64,000 nt of DNA from the NCBI RefSeq assembly GCF_011290685.1, contig NZ_JAANYN010000006.1:310001-374000 (forward strand). The letters run 5' to 3'. The notes beneath the pieces are model-generated. The model worked only from the letters and a program-made list of their open reading frames with translations. It was not told where the DNA came from and did no database searches. Positions 19,201 to 24,342 of the stretch are shown in pieces. Origin of the DNA: Cyclobacterium plantarum (lineage in GTDB: Bacteria; Bacteroidota; Bacteroidia; Cytophagales; Cyclobacteriaceae). The position numbers and the translations under genes were made by a program. Positions within the stretch are counted from its first letter, which is position 1. Each line of letters opens with the position of its first letter.

Positions 19201-21973
19201 CATTCCCAAACTGCTTGCCGTAATCTACCAGGTAGCCGGTAGGAGGTGTGGTCGTTCGGTCCTGGAAGTTGATCCGGGCCGCAAAACCCTCCGCTACTTC
19301 TACCGTAACCGTCCATTCCTGAACGCTGCCGTCTGCTGCTGTTACCGTGTAAAGCACCGGATTGCTGAAATCCTGCGACGTTCCGCTTTCAGGAAAAGAA
19401 CTTGCTCCTTCGGAAAAGGTGAATTCAGGGGCCAGTGCCGTAACATCCGTGCCGAAAGGCACTTCCACATTCACCGAAAAATTGGCCGCATCAATCGTGC
19501 TTTCACCTATATCTCCCAGTAATGTAAAAGTCAGCAGGGACTTCTCATCGCTCAGGGTTTCTGCTTCAATTTCTTCGGTCACCACCTCAGAATAATCCGT
19601 ACTCAGGCGCACCGGCCCGATTTTGGCATCGTTGGTAGATGCTGAACTGATAAACAAACGGCCGATTTTTGGGGTACCCGATACCGTTTGCGCACCTGCA
19701 TTCGTCCAGGTATTGGCACTCTCAGTCAATTGAGGATCAATGGTCCATTGGTAGGTAATGTTGGAACCACCGTCCCAGACACCTTTGACCAAAAATTGTA
19801 TGGTTTCATCAAATGCTACTTCTGCAGTACCATTGTCAGAACCTGGTCCACCCAGCCCCAGACGGGCAATCAGACCTGTACTTCCTCCCTTGGCCATTTG
19901 CAGCCTGACCCATGGGGTAGCGGGCGAATCCTCGTCTATTCTTATTGCCGTCCGGATCCTGTCCCCGGCACCGGCACCAAAACCACTGATGTTGAAATAG
20001 GTGGCAAAATAGAAAGGCACATTGGGGGTAAGGCTTACAGGGTTGTCTGTCAAAGGGATCAGGTCATGGGCATGATTACCCAGAGAAAAATCCAAGGAAT
20101 GACTGGTATTGGGGGTCAACCCTTCATTCAGCACCGGAATGGAGGCATCCCCCTCATTTTCTTTCAGCCATTGGCCGGGTGCAATCTCATGCAGGTTACC
20201 GGTACCATAGCCATCAAAATTTTCTATAAAGGAAAAATCAGCCGGCAAAGCAGAGACAGTTACAGTCCAGTCTTTCTGGCTGCCATCTTCCGCTGTAACC
20301 GTGTAGGTCAGCGCTGAGCTAAAGTCCTGCTCCTCTCCGGATGCCGGTATGGAGCTGGCCAGATCAGAAAGGGTAAAAGCAGGTGTCAAAGCAGTCAGAT
20401 CGGTACCGGATACCACGGTAACTTCAATTGTTCCTGCTGTCTGATCAATCACTGCATCTTCTACCTGCTCCGGCAGGGTAAAATTGAATATGTCTTTGTC
20501 TGAACTGGCAGTCAAAGGTAAAATTTCAATGGCCTGGATCAGGGCATTGTTGGCTGAAGCAAGGAACTGCATGTTCAGTTCTCCATCAGTAACCGTTACA
20601 TTGTTTTGGGTAATTCCCAGCACACCTTTTCCGTAAAGCGCAAAAAGATCCAGGTCATCCTGCACCACTTCACCCTCAATGATGATATCAAAAATCCTTG
20701 CCCCCGGTGCCTCCTGGTAATTCTCTACCATGTGTACACGCACGGTATAGTCTCCGTTGGCTATGGGAAAGTTGTAGCTGAAGTTTGCTCCAAACCTGCG
20801 TGGAAAATACAGGTCCATATGGCCTCCTGGTACAAGGTAGGGTTCTTCAATTTGAGTCAGGGAAGCCTGGGTTTCTAAAGTTTCGACCAGGAAAGCCGTG
20901 TTTTCTGCTACAAACAGATCGCCATCCTTGGTATAATCAAATCCTGCCACATTCATTCGGTAAGGAATGCTGATCAGGTCGGGCTCAACCACAGGCTCAG
21001 CTTCAATGGAAAAATCCTGAAACAGCACGGTAATTGGCTCATTGGCAGCAGCATTTCTATGGCTGGTAAAAATTCCTGCATAGGTATCTCCGGAAAGGTA
21101 GGATGCAGGAACTTCCCGGATGTCTCCTTCAGGCCAGCTAACCAAAATTTCTTCTCCAGCTCCCAAACGGTAAAAACCCTGTACCGTATTGGACACAGGG
21201 TCAAACTCAAGCCTCAGGCTTATGGGTCCGGTATCGGTGCTCAGGTTGGGTGTATTGATTTCCAGAAATGCCGTCATGGTACTGGTATTGTCCATGTTCT
21301 CTACCTGCAGCTGGATTTTCCGCTGATTAGGAGTGCCGTTTTTCACCACCACCAGTTTTACATAATGGTCTTCATCCTTGCCCAGCCAGATTCCCGCCTG
21401 TTGGGAGTTGGTTCCTCCACTTACCCCAAAATCGGGATTGGTCATGGTAGTGGAAACGCTGAACTTGCTGGCAGGGACTTCCAATCCGGCACCCAGGGCA
21501 TTGACCTGAGAATTGGTATTGTTGCTGGATGGAGTACCGGAAGGCTGGCTGTAAAAAATCCCCTTGGTACTGGTAATGCTCAGGCCGCTGCCATCCCTGC
21601 TGATCAGTGCAGGCTCATAGCCTGGAACAGCCGGATCGGATGGGGTGCTGAGAGGAGCACTTGGCTCCAGTACCATGGTAAATCCCGATTCGGAAAGCCC
21701 GCCCTGATCTGTGGAAAAATCAAGGTTTACCGGCAATTCCTGCTGGATCTGCTCACAGTCCAGGGGACTGATGCCCGGGCAGGGCGCTTCCCGAAAATGA
21801 AGAATATCCGGTAAGAGGTCAATCGCCTCCAGATTTCCGGATTTAACTATCCTATCTTCAGGCTCCTCTCCCGTGTCGGGATGGGCAGGATAGGCAACAT
21901 TAAATTGCGTCCCTGTGGTGTTAAAAAATAACAGCAAAAAACAGAGCGCCTTGAGCAAATAAACGTGCTTCAT
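1220..21973 (-). CDS. Giant secreted malectin/PKD/lectin repeat protein with T9SS sorting tail
   Basis: A 6,917-residue protein (about 0.7 MDa) predicted to be secreted and anchored or released by the type IX system. I prefer ATG 21971-21973 because a typical signal peptide (MKHVYLLKALCFLLLFF) follows at once; an in-frame ATG 20 codons upstream (end 22033) adds only a charged stretch. Approximate modules: lectin-like module A 48-328, malectin 328-488, DUF5018-like 488-578, ConA-like 578-798, DUF5018-like, galactose-binding-like module, BACON-like, DUF5018-like to 1293; then two similar super-units (1295-2725 and 2725-4072) of module A, galactose-binding-like, Big_5-like, glucose/sorbosone-dehydrogenase-like propeller, choice-of-anchor-D-like and DUF4114-like modules. 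Next come Ig/cadherin-like modules to 4893, PKD 1-3, malectin 2-3, PKD 4-8, alternating malectin/PKD to 6413, malectin 6-7, PKD 11, and a T9SS type A tail (YPNPASN...GVYFV) at 6828-6917. Function inferred: adhesion to or capture of polysaccharide; the true ligand is unknown. No frameshift was seen. Confidence 0.93.
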   Translation of the reverse strand: MKHVYLLKALCFLLLFFNTTGTQFNVAYPAHPDTGEEPEDRIVKSGNLEAIDLLPDILHFREAPCPGISPLDCEQIQQELPVNLDFSTDQGGLSESGFTMVLEPSAPLSTPSDPAVPGYEPALISRDGSGLSITSTKGIFYSQPSGTPSSNNTNSQVNALGAGLEVPASKFSVSTTMTNPDFGVSGGTNSQQAGIWLGKDEDHYVKLVVVKNGTPNQRKIQLQVENMDNTSTMTAFLEINTPNLSTDTGPISLRLEFDPVSNTVQGFYRLGAGEEILVSWPEGDIREVPASYLSGDTYAGIFTSHRNAAANEPITVLFQDFSIEAEPVVEPDLISIPYRMNVAGFDYTKDGDLFVAENTAFLVETLETQASLTQIEEPYLVPGGHMDLYFPRRFGANFSYNFPIANGDYTVRVHMVENYQEAPGARIFDIIIEGEVVQDDLDLFALYGKGVLGITQNNVTVTDGELNMQFLASANNALIQAIEILPLTASSDKDIFNFTLPEQVEDAVIDQTAGTIEVTVVSGTDLTALTPAFTLSDLASSIPASGEEQDFSSALTYTVTAEDGSQKDWTVTVSALPADFSFIENFDGYGTGNLHEIAPGQWLKENEGDASIPVLNEGLTPNTSHSLDFSLGNHAHDLIPLTDNPVSLTPNVPFYFATYFNISGFGAGAGDRIRTAIRIDEDSPATPWVRLQMAKGGSTGLIARLGLGGPGSDNGTAEVAFDETIQFLVKGVWDGGSNITYQWTIDPQLTESANTWTNAGAQTVSGTPKIGRLFISSASTNDAKIGPVRLSTDYSEVVTEEIEAETLSDEKSLLTFTLLGDIGESTIDAANFSVNVEVPFGTDVTALAPEFTFSEGASSFPESGTSQDFSNPVLYTVTAADGSVQEWTVTVEVAEGFAARINFQDRTTTPPTGYLVDYGKQFGNASLTFEETDYAYGWKLKADGTPIDASDEAANNGPGVGRNRISGTYASATDQEKLEGTLVHFQGDNIINATGGVQSWSGQPRGNELIWEMEVPNGIYEVTVGLGDAGSDLDSRHSATVEGYTAIAAFVPEEGETRTGTITVEVNDGLLTITGLGGYNSKITYLEIMASTGTAASGQLSFDPAAVNSSLEPGSTGVFSSTLSGSGAGNIGLVIDDNVNTESKFITGSNDWLTLPEATAPGAIEFNMTAASLNEGDSRNNTIIATAQGFAPALLEAGLSVSTSLSDEKSLLTFALPGDIGESTLDAANFAVNVEVPFGTDVTALAPEFTLSAGASSSPESGVAQDFSNPVVYTVTAADGSVQEWTASVEVADPLPCSPWSLLDCDGIPKALTLRLEFDGTEGGLPDANAIGTGFTMVDPHSEDRLAADLPVTYENVIGYEPSKININGGNLTLTASKGIAYLNPGQSANTNTQVNSLGVGLTDLSQPLVIETQLLNINTVGTSAQSGIWFGLDEDNFVKLNVNADNVEIRREINALSENGATSPDQIQVNDVGVAGQDVTLRLVIDPSDMSIKGYYAIGAGAFVQLSKTGLDALVLPQEYLDGISVGDNEGTAFAGIYASYRNGSTPFDTDFAYFSVEQVSPELSLGFSVSQLTFAGEQGAAIAPQVVDLISSFGTPDVVLSDDPDSGDWLILPGDPSLGSLQFTIKEDLPVGVYSTTVIAIDQPDLGYTNAEMEVSLEITEASVDPGTPDFDLNVNFSDPETAAPSGYVRDAGDAYGDRGSGFNFGWLDAADDSPADLTLNGRNREVGGVSVLENTLSHMQYGNVSDNAANGYLPDAKWEIEVPNGTYSVTVGVGDPNIDGSVEDTPSHSINIEGLNAIDGFVPSGAAGAATRFTSATLVVTVSDGRLTLDPGDGFNTKINYVQISSANSGVQTPRILDVNPVDGAVNVPVNTSVSANNLFLPNPNEDGLTSVDNSTITNSTVKLFKQGINTPIGASVNGTGGGDAINLVPSLPLEANTTYVFEVDGVKDLTGETFAFFSSSFTTGAGGSTGPVTDLDNVSFTKEGAVASGAKYTTLTIGPDDKLYGLTIGGDIHRWTINADGTLSGKQTLSGWKNAYGGRTAVGLEFDPSATAGNLIAYVSHNSAGLSSAPDWDGKLSRLTGANLENEELLVTNLPRSLRDHLTNSIAFRPGEPNMLYFNQGSNSAGGAPDGAWGNREESLLSAATLKLDLNKLPATLPLDAMTSRNQTAINNVDVNSPTLDGMYNPYYVDAPLTLFATGVRNAYDLVWHSNGQLYVPANGTAGGSNSPASVSGTRRPDGSIYDHSDPDFPPIPAANNNNTQRDWLFRMNPSSGLGYYGHPNPFRGEFVLNRGDADVDNYNGVDPDANYRGAAFDFEFNKSPNGVIEYRSNAENGNLTGTLLVVRYSGGSDIIALVPDGPNGDIATVKEGIPGFTGFGDPLDLIEDVNTGNIYVSDYARNEIVLLKPGNQAAPAPSIAVSKEAISGDAITSGVDESVYSEEILLSNLGNAPLEGITAEISGTHSNQFSVLGLPATVATQNSSSFTITFDPTTNGPKFAQLTLSGNGAEPVQISLSGLGKTGNGGSNEPSLQWILDTQLGQGLIDVGDNDPATNLINLPAGQSYNNLLGDELDIQFFQRATDAPVEIEVLGIYGPENNNPIVGFGWYNSTDGGSTQELFTAQNILSGNGQTLNPVINGTTSFDPGTGSFGFYNRWPFFGNRFLYSEDALNTFSGAIPHHIRVYALPGESNAYIIATEEHVSGFDYQDIVVIARNVRPFDGASTGCSPISLLDCDELEVALPFSLQFSGDEGGLGNTGFTMVDSPSARLEADAPVSYPNVPGYEPERLELSNGNLLINAANGIAYRTNGTTNTTSTDVNSQINTLGVGLDATGYGNFSIRTTVVNPFSDGTDNSEQAGIWFGLNEDNFVKLVVANGGKLEILREINGLAPADAANNVQATNVAGIHSSAVTLRLYVDVENNLLTGYYSLNGGAETEIGYVVLPAVYLNGNPAHNDLTFAGVFASKRREAVAEVEYTFTEFSVTPDQLPDTDFDPVKINFSRPIDDIPAGYIRDSGAAYGDRGEGRTYGWLTTNGLTGLNLTDNTRNRDLPGVDLIQNTIIHLQYGDVGGTNGVNTEGVWEMDVPNGTYEVTIGVGDPQLDTQEGTTPSHTINVEGVNAESGFVPTGVDGAASRMTSATVTVNVLDGRLTLDAQGGFNTKIHSLEIVQTSGSDIPVFTNVTPSNNATNVSLNDLQVNVEILTPDGYELDNSTLAGNVNLYELTLDGEVLVPSNSNDTGGGDAITLTPTGNWKENTTYIFRISGVEANRSGDLSDRLTFATFESRFTTGTLADLPVPERDLEGVAFTAVPGGVELGDGTINERFSSLVIGPDGKLYASTVGNFQGDGEIFRWDMEADGTLSNLEVLTPELTGSPHPETGINAGDDRLIIGLAFDPASTADNLIAYVTHSAASLSNGPAWDGKLTRLSGPDLSTVQDLVIHLPRSTKDHLTNSVTFDGEGILYIAQGSNSAGGAPDPAWNNRPERLLAAAVLKVDLDKLPANLPLSVYTTDDIAVINAAPANGLLMGDGSTYNPYSADSPVTIFATGIRNAYDLIWHSNGWLYVPTNGTAGNNNNSPNSPSTADYPLARRIDGLTSIPFAPALTGGETQKDWLFKTQGGSYHGHPNPYRGEFILNHGGLPYSGVPGQETEPYRDVSKYPTTLGPDPNYRTPAYDFGNNKSPNGVIEYKSDAFEGKLQGLLMVVRFSGQDDIFVMEPNNNGNIGEVYNQIPGLGGFDDPLDLVEDPKTGNIYISEYDRDNNGIPRLTLLRAAIPATLKPELVAEPDELLFETTNNTEGDQSQSKSVLLTNEGNESLTITGVAVAGAFADQYDLVTPAGSITLEPGEDVTYTVTYAPDLNNSNLGYQEAVLEIATDNPDQPIFEVGLHALKKTGYEGGNEPPLQDVVDALGIGIDVGWTSLSDGTQAVLKGEEVLVQQWVKAGPGQVNITPVGRYSPNEGIPFGWYTRDEEITLNEVGVMSGVFGQHQTLYPDISDGTDNFDPQGAVFGVYVTSNVFGRTNYTEDDINTEGVARRVRTYPVKDREGNLVENSYLITFEDASNGDYQDYMFVIDNVIPFEDGTLRLNFDPEVLSLNGTINDSDPITQEITLNANGGLTAGEVNLSSSDPRLTLPETFELGTPFEISFDKAGLAIGNYTVELTADAPNYVAAVLELRVNITQEAVYVYQFNFQTPEQVSESPEGYIDDLGAPYGLQTTDLGQLNFGWVLPNTETPADASANGRNRNTVANEEPLLNTFTIIGHRTAATYPQRDWVVDLPNGLYNVNISVGDPDFTDSYHALDVNGTRVVDFNQEASNPDNLLFFENTKMVEVTDGKLRLSLAPEGVNAKPNYIRIAPINTAALPPTLSTVFEGLEAEEGVYRGPVSIAVSAADQSESGEIVSLQYSINGGSFENYTSAFVLSDAGDYQLLVEAEDGNGNVTSRNYSFSIEEPSGALVEIENMTKVPGTDRGFPAENYFTFYKINNTGSTGARFHDGNVMRLNNTGTEPLVIEEINISDENRFIYNIVPQGIESTTLPLVIQPGESRDLSLTFIGVNGNNTILMKESIEIVSNADNGIKAMATLHGGYVPVPEGGKEIDAQQVFDAFGFKTSMLSIVNDDGTIDPPNTITYRPSSNYPDPANIDAGYEGDMILSDNFVQADPTKPVIGIQLSALHGGPSSNGSRLVEVDGTGTVGGISFSHQGNWYQTLLPKANDNETVNFDVANSINQAFRISVSGYLSSGGNNVNGDRPDLLGLRIYKAIDSDGNIIPNEYIVLQDFVQNGCGAGSANCDWNDNTFYYINIRPEAVPTAEAIEDYLVDIGDTFSTDLSGSFDKGYPGNKLQYTATLAGGTSLPGWLSINNEGVLSGTVPEDEENNYDLVITATDLNGLTADATMSLLINKAPVVVLDADVTEGRVPLTVAFSSENSSDEGEIVSYAWDFGDGNNSTAPNPTYTYNNIGEFDVVLTLTDDSGLESSATVQIKVVDLEEPIAVATADVQQGIAPLTVQFDGSESEANGSIVSYAWDFDDEATATMVSPVHTFNNPGTYTVSLTVIDDTGESAQTSLVIEVQENLPPVAIPDASVTTGNAPLTVAFNGDGSSDDQGEVTYLWDFGNGDTSTEANPDYTFTQTGTYNVTLTVTDANGNEDVQQIQVVVTDPGLQPSLEIRVNAGGPEVTFEGNVFAADNYFEGGKTYSNASATVPALYQTERSSTPKVFGYNVPVANGTYEVTLHFAEIFHGATGGGGTGTAGQRVFDVSIEGELLLDNYDINAAVGPQTPTTQTFEVEVTDGELNMDFSALSADGGTDQPKLSAFEIISVAEEPVVPDFSLYLNTGGTADVSYEGKTFVGDVNLPPYYDTDHTYTNVAASPDVLFQTERGSGANLAPVTLSIAVPNGTYTVSTYHNELYFGKVVGGGAGSRVFDVLMEGQLVKDDLDFFLESGNEPLKLTFTNIEVSDGLLDITLDPSANRPSISGIAIVGATSANEPPVAVAEADVTEGIAPLTVNFTGDNSSDAEGDVSYAWDFGTGISSTEANPTYTFESAGDFEVTLTVTDELGATNTATLNIAVAANELPVAVASADVTEGFAPLTVNFTGDESSDAEGEVSYAWDFGTGISSTEANPTYTFESAGDFEVTLTVTDDLGATNTATLNIAVAVNEAPVAVASSDVTEGFAPLTVNFTGDESSDAEGEVSYVWDFGTGISSTQANPIYTFADPGDFEVTLTVTDELGAVNTTTLNISVVTNEPPVAVASADVTEGSTPLTVNFTGDESSDAEGEVSYAWDFGTGITSTAANPTYTFESAGEYQVTLTVTDELGETNTATLTISVVANQPPVAVAAANVTSGSLPLTVNFTGDGSSDQEGSLTYLWNFGNGFISTQPNPTFTFNQEGTYLVSLTVTDALGLEDSDEIQITVGSVVVNPDDPQFELRVNAGGPALTYEGRDFVADTYFIGGKSYTNSNAEVPALYQTERSSSPKVFDYAVPVPNGTYQVTLHFAEIYWGATGGAPQGAGKRVFDVGIEGELVLDNLNINEEAGSQTALTKTFEVEVTDGELNMNFTSLASVGGSDQPKLSAFEIIGEKQNEAPVAVASASANSGTAPLTVNFTGDASSDPEGPVTYQWDFGTGDTSTAANPVYTFTSAGIYEVSLTVTDEEGLTDMAVVGIEVEEPVVVIPDDPEFELRVNAGGPALTYEGRDFVADTYFIGGKSYTNSNAEVPALYQTERSSSPKVFDYVVPVPNGTYQVTLHFAEIYWGATGGAPQGAGKRVFDVGIEGELVLDNLNINEEAGSQTALTKTFEVEVTDGELNMNFSSLTSVGGSDQPKLSAFEIIREKQNEAPVAVASASASSGTAPLTVNFTGDASSDPEGPVTYQWDFGTGDTSTAANPVYTFTSAGIYEVSLTVTDEEGLTDMAVVGVEVEEPVVVIPDDPEFELRVNAGGPALTYEGRDFVADTYFIGGQTYSNSNAEVPALYQTERSSPMKVFDYAVPLPNGTYQVTLHFAEIYWGANAGGTGGTGKRIFDVNIENDMVLNDLDLNAEVGAQTILAETFEVTVTDGELNMNFSSLDGVNQPKLSAFEITGQQIQPDFTLYLNTGSADDVSFEGKTFIGDVNLPVYYDSDHTYTNSAASEEPLYQTERGPDDGLKPLGLAIEVPDGVYTVSTYHNELFFEGGAGNRVFDILIEGVLVKDDMDLFLESGNEPVKFTFEDVVVSDGEMNIDFPVSANRPTISGIAIEGFSTEGARIKTSSTPMLVASPMEGDGPLLVSFSGDLLGTADPELSYFWDFGDGNASKEKNPKHTFEQAGAYEVKVRISKYGIPLLTETISISVWDEGINPDSEEAAERLLHISMYPNPASNFVTLSIDHETERIAEVRIFDLRGRLVNIYEPADEVSSNAFEIPVNDLAAGVYFVSTVTQTGARDMQRLIVVH
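2734..4245 (-). repeat. Near-identical 756-bp tandem repeat (malectin + PKD, 252 codons)
   Basis: Two adjacent units, 2734-3489 and 3490-4245, each encode one PKD domain and one malectin domain. They differ at only scattered bases; for example the same CTACCAC anchor occurs at 2734 and 3490, exactly 756 bp apart and in frame. A diverged third malectin copy follows at about 2260-2715. Such identity points to recent in-frame duplication or gene conversion inside the giant gene. Confidence 0.9.
4515..5547 (-). repeat. PKD array with exact 258-bp period
   Basis: Four consecutive PKD domains (PKD 4-7 of the giant protein) are encoded by units of exactly 258 bp (86 residues). The anchor GTAAAGTT recurs at 4698, 4956, 5214 and 5472. 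Each unit carries the PKD signature YxWDFGTG. DNA identity between units is high, though lower than in the 756-bp repeat. A fifth, more diverged PKD lies at 4250-4510. Confidence 0.88.
9745..18090 (-). repeat. Duplicated ~4.2-kb super-module of the giant gene
   Basis: The segment 13,800-18,090 and the segment 9,745-13,800 encode the same order of modules: lectin-like module A (CSPxSLLDCD start), galactose-binding-like module, Big_5-like Ig, a glucose/sorbosone-dehydrogenase-like propeller, a choice-of-anchor-D-like module and a DUF4114-like module. The protein copies are clearly homologous but diverged, and a BACON-like insert is present only in the first. This is an old duplication, unlike the near-identical repeats at the 3' end of the gene. 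Confidence 0.75.
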
Positions 21974-22736
21974 GTGTACAAAATGGTTTGATAATGATTT
22001 TTGAGACCTTCGTTTTAATGAAGCACATTGCACTTTGACAAGGTGCCAAAGAGTACAATATCTCCATCAAACTTAATCGACTCGAAATTCAAAAAACGCT
22101 TATGTGTATTTAAAAAACAAATTATTTTATTTAAAAATATTTCAAGGAGGCATTTGACTACAATTTGTGGAAGTTTATACACATTTTTTTTCTCGAAAAA
22201 AAATTTCTTATTCTTGAATTATTCATATTAAATAAAAAACAGAATGTTTTAATAAGAAATTAGCCAGTATTAATGAAATTAGTAAAAAATATGAAAAAAA
22301 TTTTTTTCGCCAAAGGATGGTTTTTTTCATTTTTATTTTTAAGAAAGCCCTAAATCGTTAGAATTTTTTATTCAAGAGGGGAATAATATAAATTTTAATC
22401 GAGCTCACTAAATATAACTAAAAAAATATTTTATTGTCTTTAACTATAATTATATTGCAGGTTAAGCTCCCGGTTTCAGTGCATGAGAGTAATGAATTTA
22501 TGTATTGCCATGCTCCACTATACAAACCTCTGGTTTCGATGATTTAACCAGCCAGATAGAAAAAGTATCCCCTTACCAATAAATGGCTTCATCAAAAAAA
22601 TTTACCCTATTATCCCTATTGTATTTATCAGAAGCCTTTGGTGGAAATGTACCCTGTTTTGGTTTTGTTTAACCCATGCTTTCCACCGGAAGCACAATCC
22701 CAGAAACCTGGTTAACATTAACATAATCCTTAAAAC

Positions 22737-22918
22737 CTGAGTTCGACCTAATTTGATAATAAAATCGTCATTCCGAGGCTTTAGAGGGGGGGGGGGTTGA
22801 GCGATGGAAGCTGTGGGAATCTCTGGTAAAACGGGACTGCCAAAACATAGTACCCACAGAAAAGAGTTCGCAGTGAGGAAAAAACCGGCTTTTAATGACT
22901 TTCGTAATTCGAACTCAG
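22737..22918. repeat. Intergenic inverted-repeat element with a run of 11 G
   Basis: Perfect 10-bp inverted repeats (CTGAGTTCGA at 22737-22746 and its complement at 22909-22918), with similarity continuing a few bases outward, enclose about 160 bp. Inside are an 11-G homopolymer (22786-22796) and a nested pair CTGTGGG (22811-22817) / CCCACAG (22853-22859). The words CGTCATTCCGAGG and GGGAATCTC recall small intergenic repeats common in Bacteroidota genomes; that resemblance is from memory. It has no coding capacity. Confidence 0.6.
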
Positions 22919-23018
22919 TTTAAAAATACAAACTAAAAAAGGGTTTAAATCAGGTTCAATTTGGCTATATCGGCATGAAAACAAAAAGATCAACTGCAGT
23001 TTTGGGAAAAAATCGCAT

Positions 23019-23048
23019 AAAAAAAGCCGAACCTGTTAAGGCCCGGCT
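23019..23048 (-). terminator. Terminator downstream of cysQ
   Basis: A hairpin AGCCG/CGGCT with a further CCT/AGG pairing above a small internal mismatch spans 23025-23048. On the minus strand it is followed by a T-run (23019-23025). It starts about 30 bp beyond the cysQ stop codon. Confidence 0.75.
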
Positions 23049-23076
23049 GCTTTTGGAAAAGGATCCGGATTAAAGT

Positions 23077-23835
23077 TTATCCCTCACAAATGAAAAAAGG
23101 GTTTAATAAGTTTTGTTTATTATACCGCAAAGGCTGATTATTATCGGTTTTTTTTACAGTAAATCCCAGGGCCAGCAAGACCCCATGGGCAGCAGCGGTA
23201 TCCCATTCCATTGTTGGCGCAAAGCGGGGATAGAGTTGGGCCTTCCCTTCCGCCAGCAGCATGAATTTCAGGGATGATCCCATGCTGATCACTTTTGCAT
23301 CCGGGTATCGGTCGATTACTTCCTGTGTTTCCGGACTCAGGTGGGAGCGGCTGGCCACGATAGCGCGAACCATTTTGGTCTCAGGTCGCTTCAGCATGCG
23401 TGCCTCTTCCTTCCCTTCTTGTTTCCAGGCTCCTTCTTCGGCATTTCCCCAGTACATCCTATCCAATACAGGCGCATACACCACGCCCATCACCGGTGTA
23501 TCCCGGTGAATCAGCGCAATATTGACGGTGAATTCCCCGTTTTTTTTGATAAACTCCTTCGTGCCATCCAGTGGGTCTACCATCCAGAAATATTCCCAGT
23601 TTTTGCGCTCTTCATAGGGAATGGATTTACCTTCTTCGGAAAGTACGGGCAGACCGGTTTCACTTAGGTATTTCATGATCTCCTCATGGGCAGCCTTGTC
23701 GGCCAGTGTCAAGGGAGAATCGTCGCTTTTCATCTCAACACCAAAATCGGCAGAATGGTAGATCTTGAGTATTTCCTGCCCGGCTGCTTTGGAGGCCTCG
23801 ACGGCAAGGATGGTTAATTTTGGTAGGTCGATCAT
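23077..23835 (-). CDS. cysQ: 3'(2'),5'-bisphosphate nucleotidase CysQ
   Basis: Hydrolyses 3'-phosphoadenosine 5'-phosphate (PAP) to AMP and phosphate, removing the inhibitory by-product of PAPS use. At 252 residues it has normal family length. The metal-binding motifs of the inositol-monophosphatase fold are all visible: SEEG at 66-69, DPLDGT at 87-92 and WDTAAAH at 211-217. It is the last gene of the minus-strand sulfate assimilation cluster, about 0.8 kb after cysN, with the four-helix-bundle gene in between, and it is followed by its own terminator. The family assignment is firm and the role is supported by the neighbours. Confidence 0.95.
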   Translation of the reverse strand: MIDLPKLTILAVEASKAAGQEILKIYHSADFGVEMKSDDSPLTLADKAAHEEIMKYLSETGLPVLSEEGKSIPYEERKNWEYFWMVDPLDGTKEFIKKNGEFTVNIALIHRDTPVMGVVYAPVLDRMYWGNAEEGAWKQEGKEEARMLKRPETKMVRAIVASRSHLSPETQEVIDRYPDAKVISMGSSLKFMLLAEGKAQLYPRFAPTMEWDTAAAHGVLLALGFTVKKTDNNQPLRYNKQNLLNPFFICEG

Positions 23836-23868
23836 ATTTTCTAGTCTATGTATTCAATAAAAAGACTG

Positions 23869-23937
23869 AGTGAGAGACGAAGGGACTGAGGGACTACTGA
23901 GAGAGGAAGGGACTGAGGGACTAAGTGACATCTTTAA
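23869..23937. repeat. 8-bp-period tract, left of the four-helix-bundle gene
   Basis: On the minus strand this reads as a chain of degenerate octamers of the type GTCYCTNN, such as GTCCCTCA, GTCCCTTC and GTCTCTCA. It lies between the cysQ start and the 3' end of the four-helix-bundle gene. Its orientation is opposite to the other three tracts of the same type. Confidence 0.75.
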
Positions 23938-23970
23938 GTCTCTACGTATCTAAGGCAACAAGCCCCCACC

Positions 23971-24342
23971 TCAATACTGCCACTGTTGCGGATTTCTGCC
24001 CATGTTTACCAATTTCCCCAAAATACAATCATATTTTTCTGATTTGCGGTCCTTGACTTCTATGCTTATGTATTTACAAGCGCAAGCAAACTTTAACCAG
24101 GTCATGGTCTCTGCTGCCTCTCCCTCGCTGTCAATAAGTTTTGCTACAAATGGTTTTGGATACCTTCGCTTCCGGAAACCCTCCGAAATATTGGAGCAAA
24201 CAGATCGGGAAGACCTTCTAATTTGATCTGTTAAAGAGTATTTTTCTTCTTTCGGAAAACGTTGAGATATTTCAAAAATTTCCATGGCTGCTTCTAACGC
24301 CAATTGAAATACCTCTAAATCTTCATGGGACCTGATTTTCAT
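23971..24342 (-). CDS. Four-helix bundle protein (S23 / TIGR02436-like)
   Basis: A 123-residue protein of the four-helix-bundle family first known from open reading frames in 23S rRNA intervening sequences and related in fold to the Avd accessory protein of diversity-generating retroelements. Visible family marks are the start MKIRSHEDLEVFQLA, LTDQIRRSSRSVCSNISEGF at about 37-56 with the typical charged/aromatic pattern, and a C-terminus ending QQWQY. Function is unknown; a basic surface and nucleic-acid binding have been suggested for relatives. It lies inside the cys cluster between cysQ and cysN, where it has no obvious metabolic role, flanked by 8-bp-period tracts and a dispersed repeat. 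No reverse transcriptase or template repeat is present. Confidence 0.88.
   Translation of the reverse strand: MKIRSHEDLEVFQLALEAAMEIFEISQRFPKEEKYSLTDQIRRSSRSVCSNISEGFRKRRYPKPFVAKLIDSEGEAAETMTWLKFACACKYISIEVKDRKSEKYDCILGKLVNMGRNPQQWQY

Larger units (their letters stand above)
21974..23076. other. AT-rich intergenic region of about 1.1 kb
   Basis: This gap lies between the giant gene start and the cysQ stop. Nothing in it looks coding. It should hold the promoter of the giant gene, but I found no convincing TTTG / TAnnTTTG pair at normal spacing; a TAAGTTTG on the minus strand (22068-22075) lacks a correctly spaced -33 element. The only structured parts are the inverted-repeat element at 22737-22918 and the cysQ terminator at 23019-23048. 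Confidence 0.6.

Noticed and set aside
21059-21814. 251-codon plus-strand open frame opposite the N-terminal module of the giant gene
   Set aside because: Low-quality composition without recognisable domain; the minus strand encodes the well-supported lectin-like module.
23971-24342. Diversity-generating retroelement, given the Avd-like four-helix bundle
   Set aside because: No reverse transcriptase, template repeat or variable repeat is visible near the gene.
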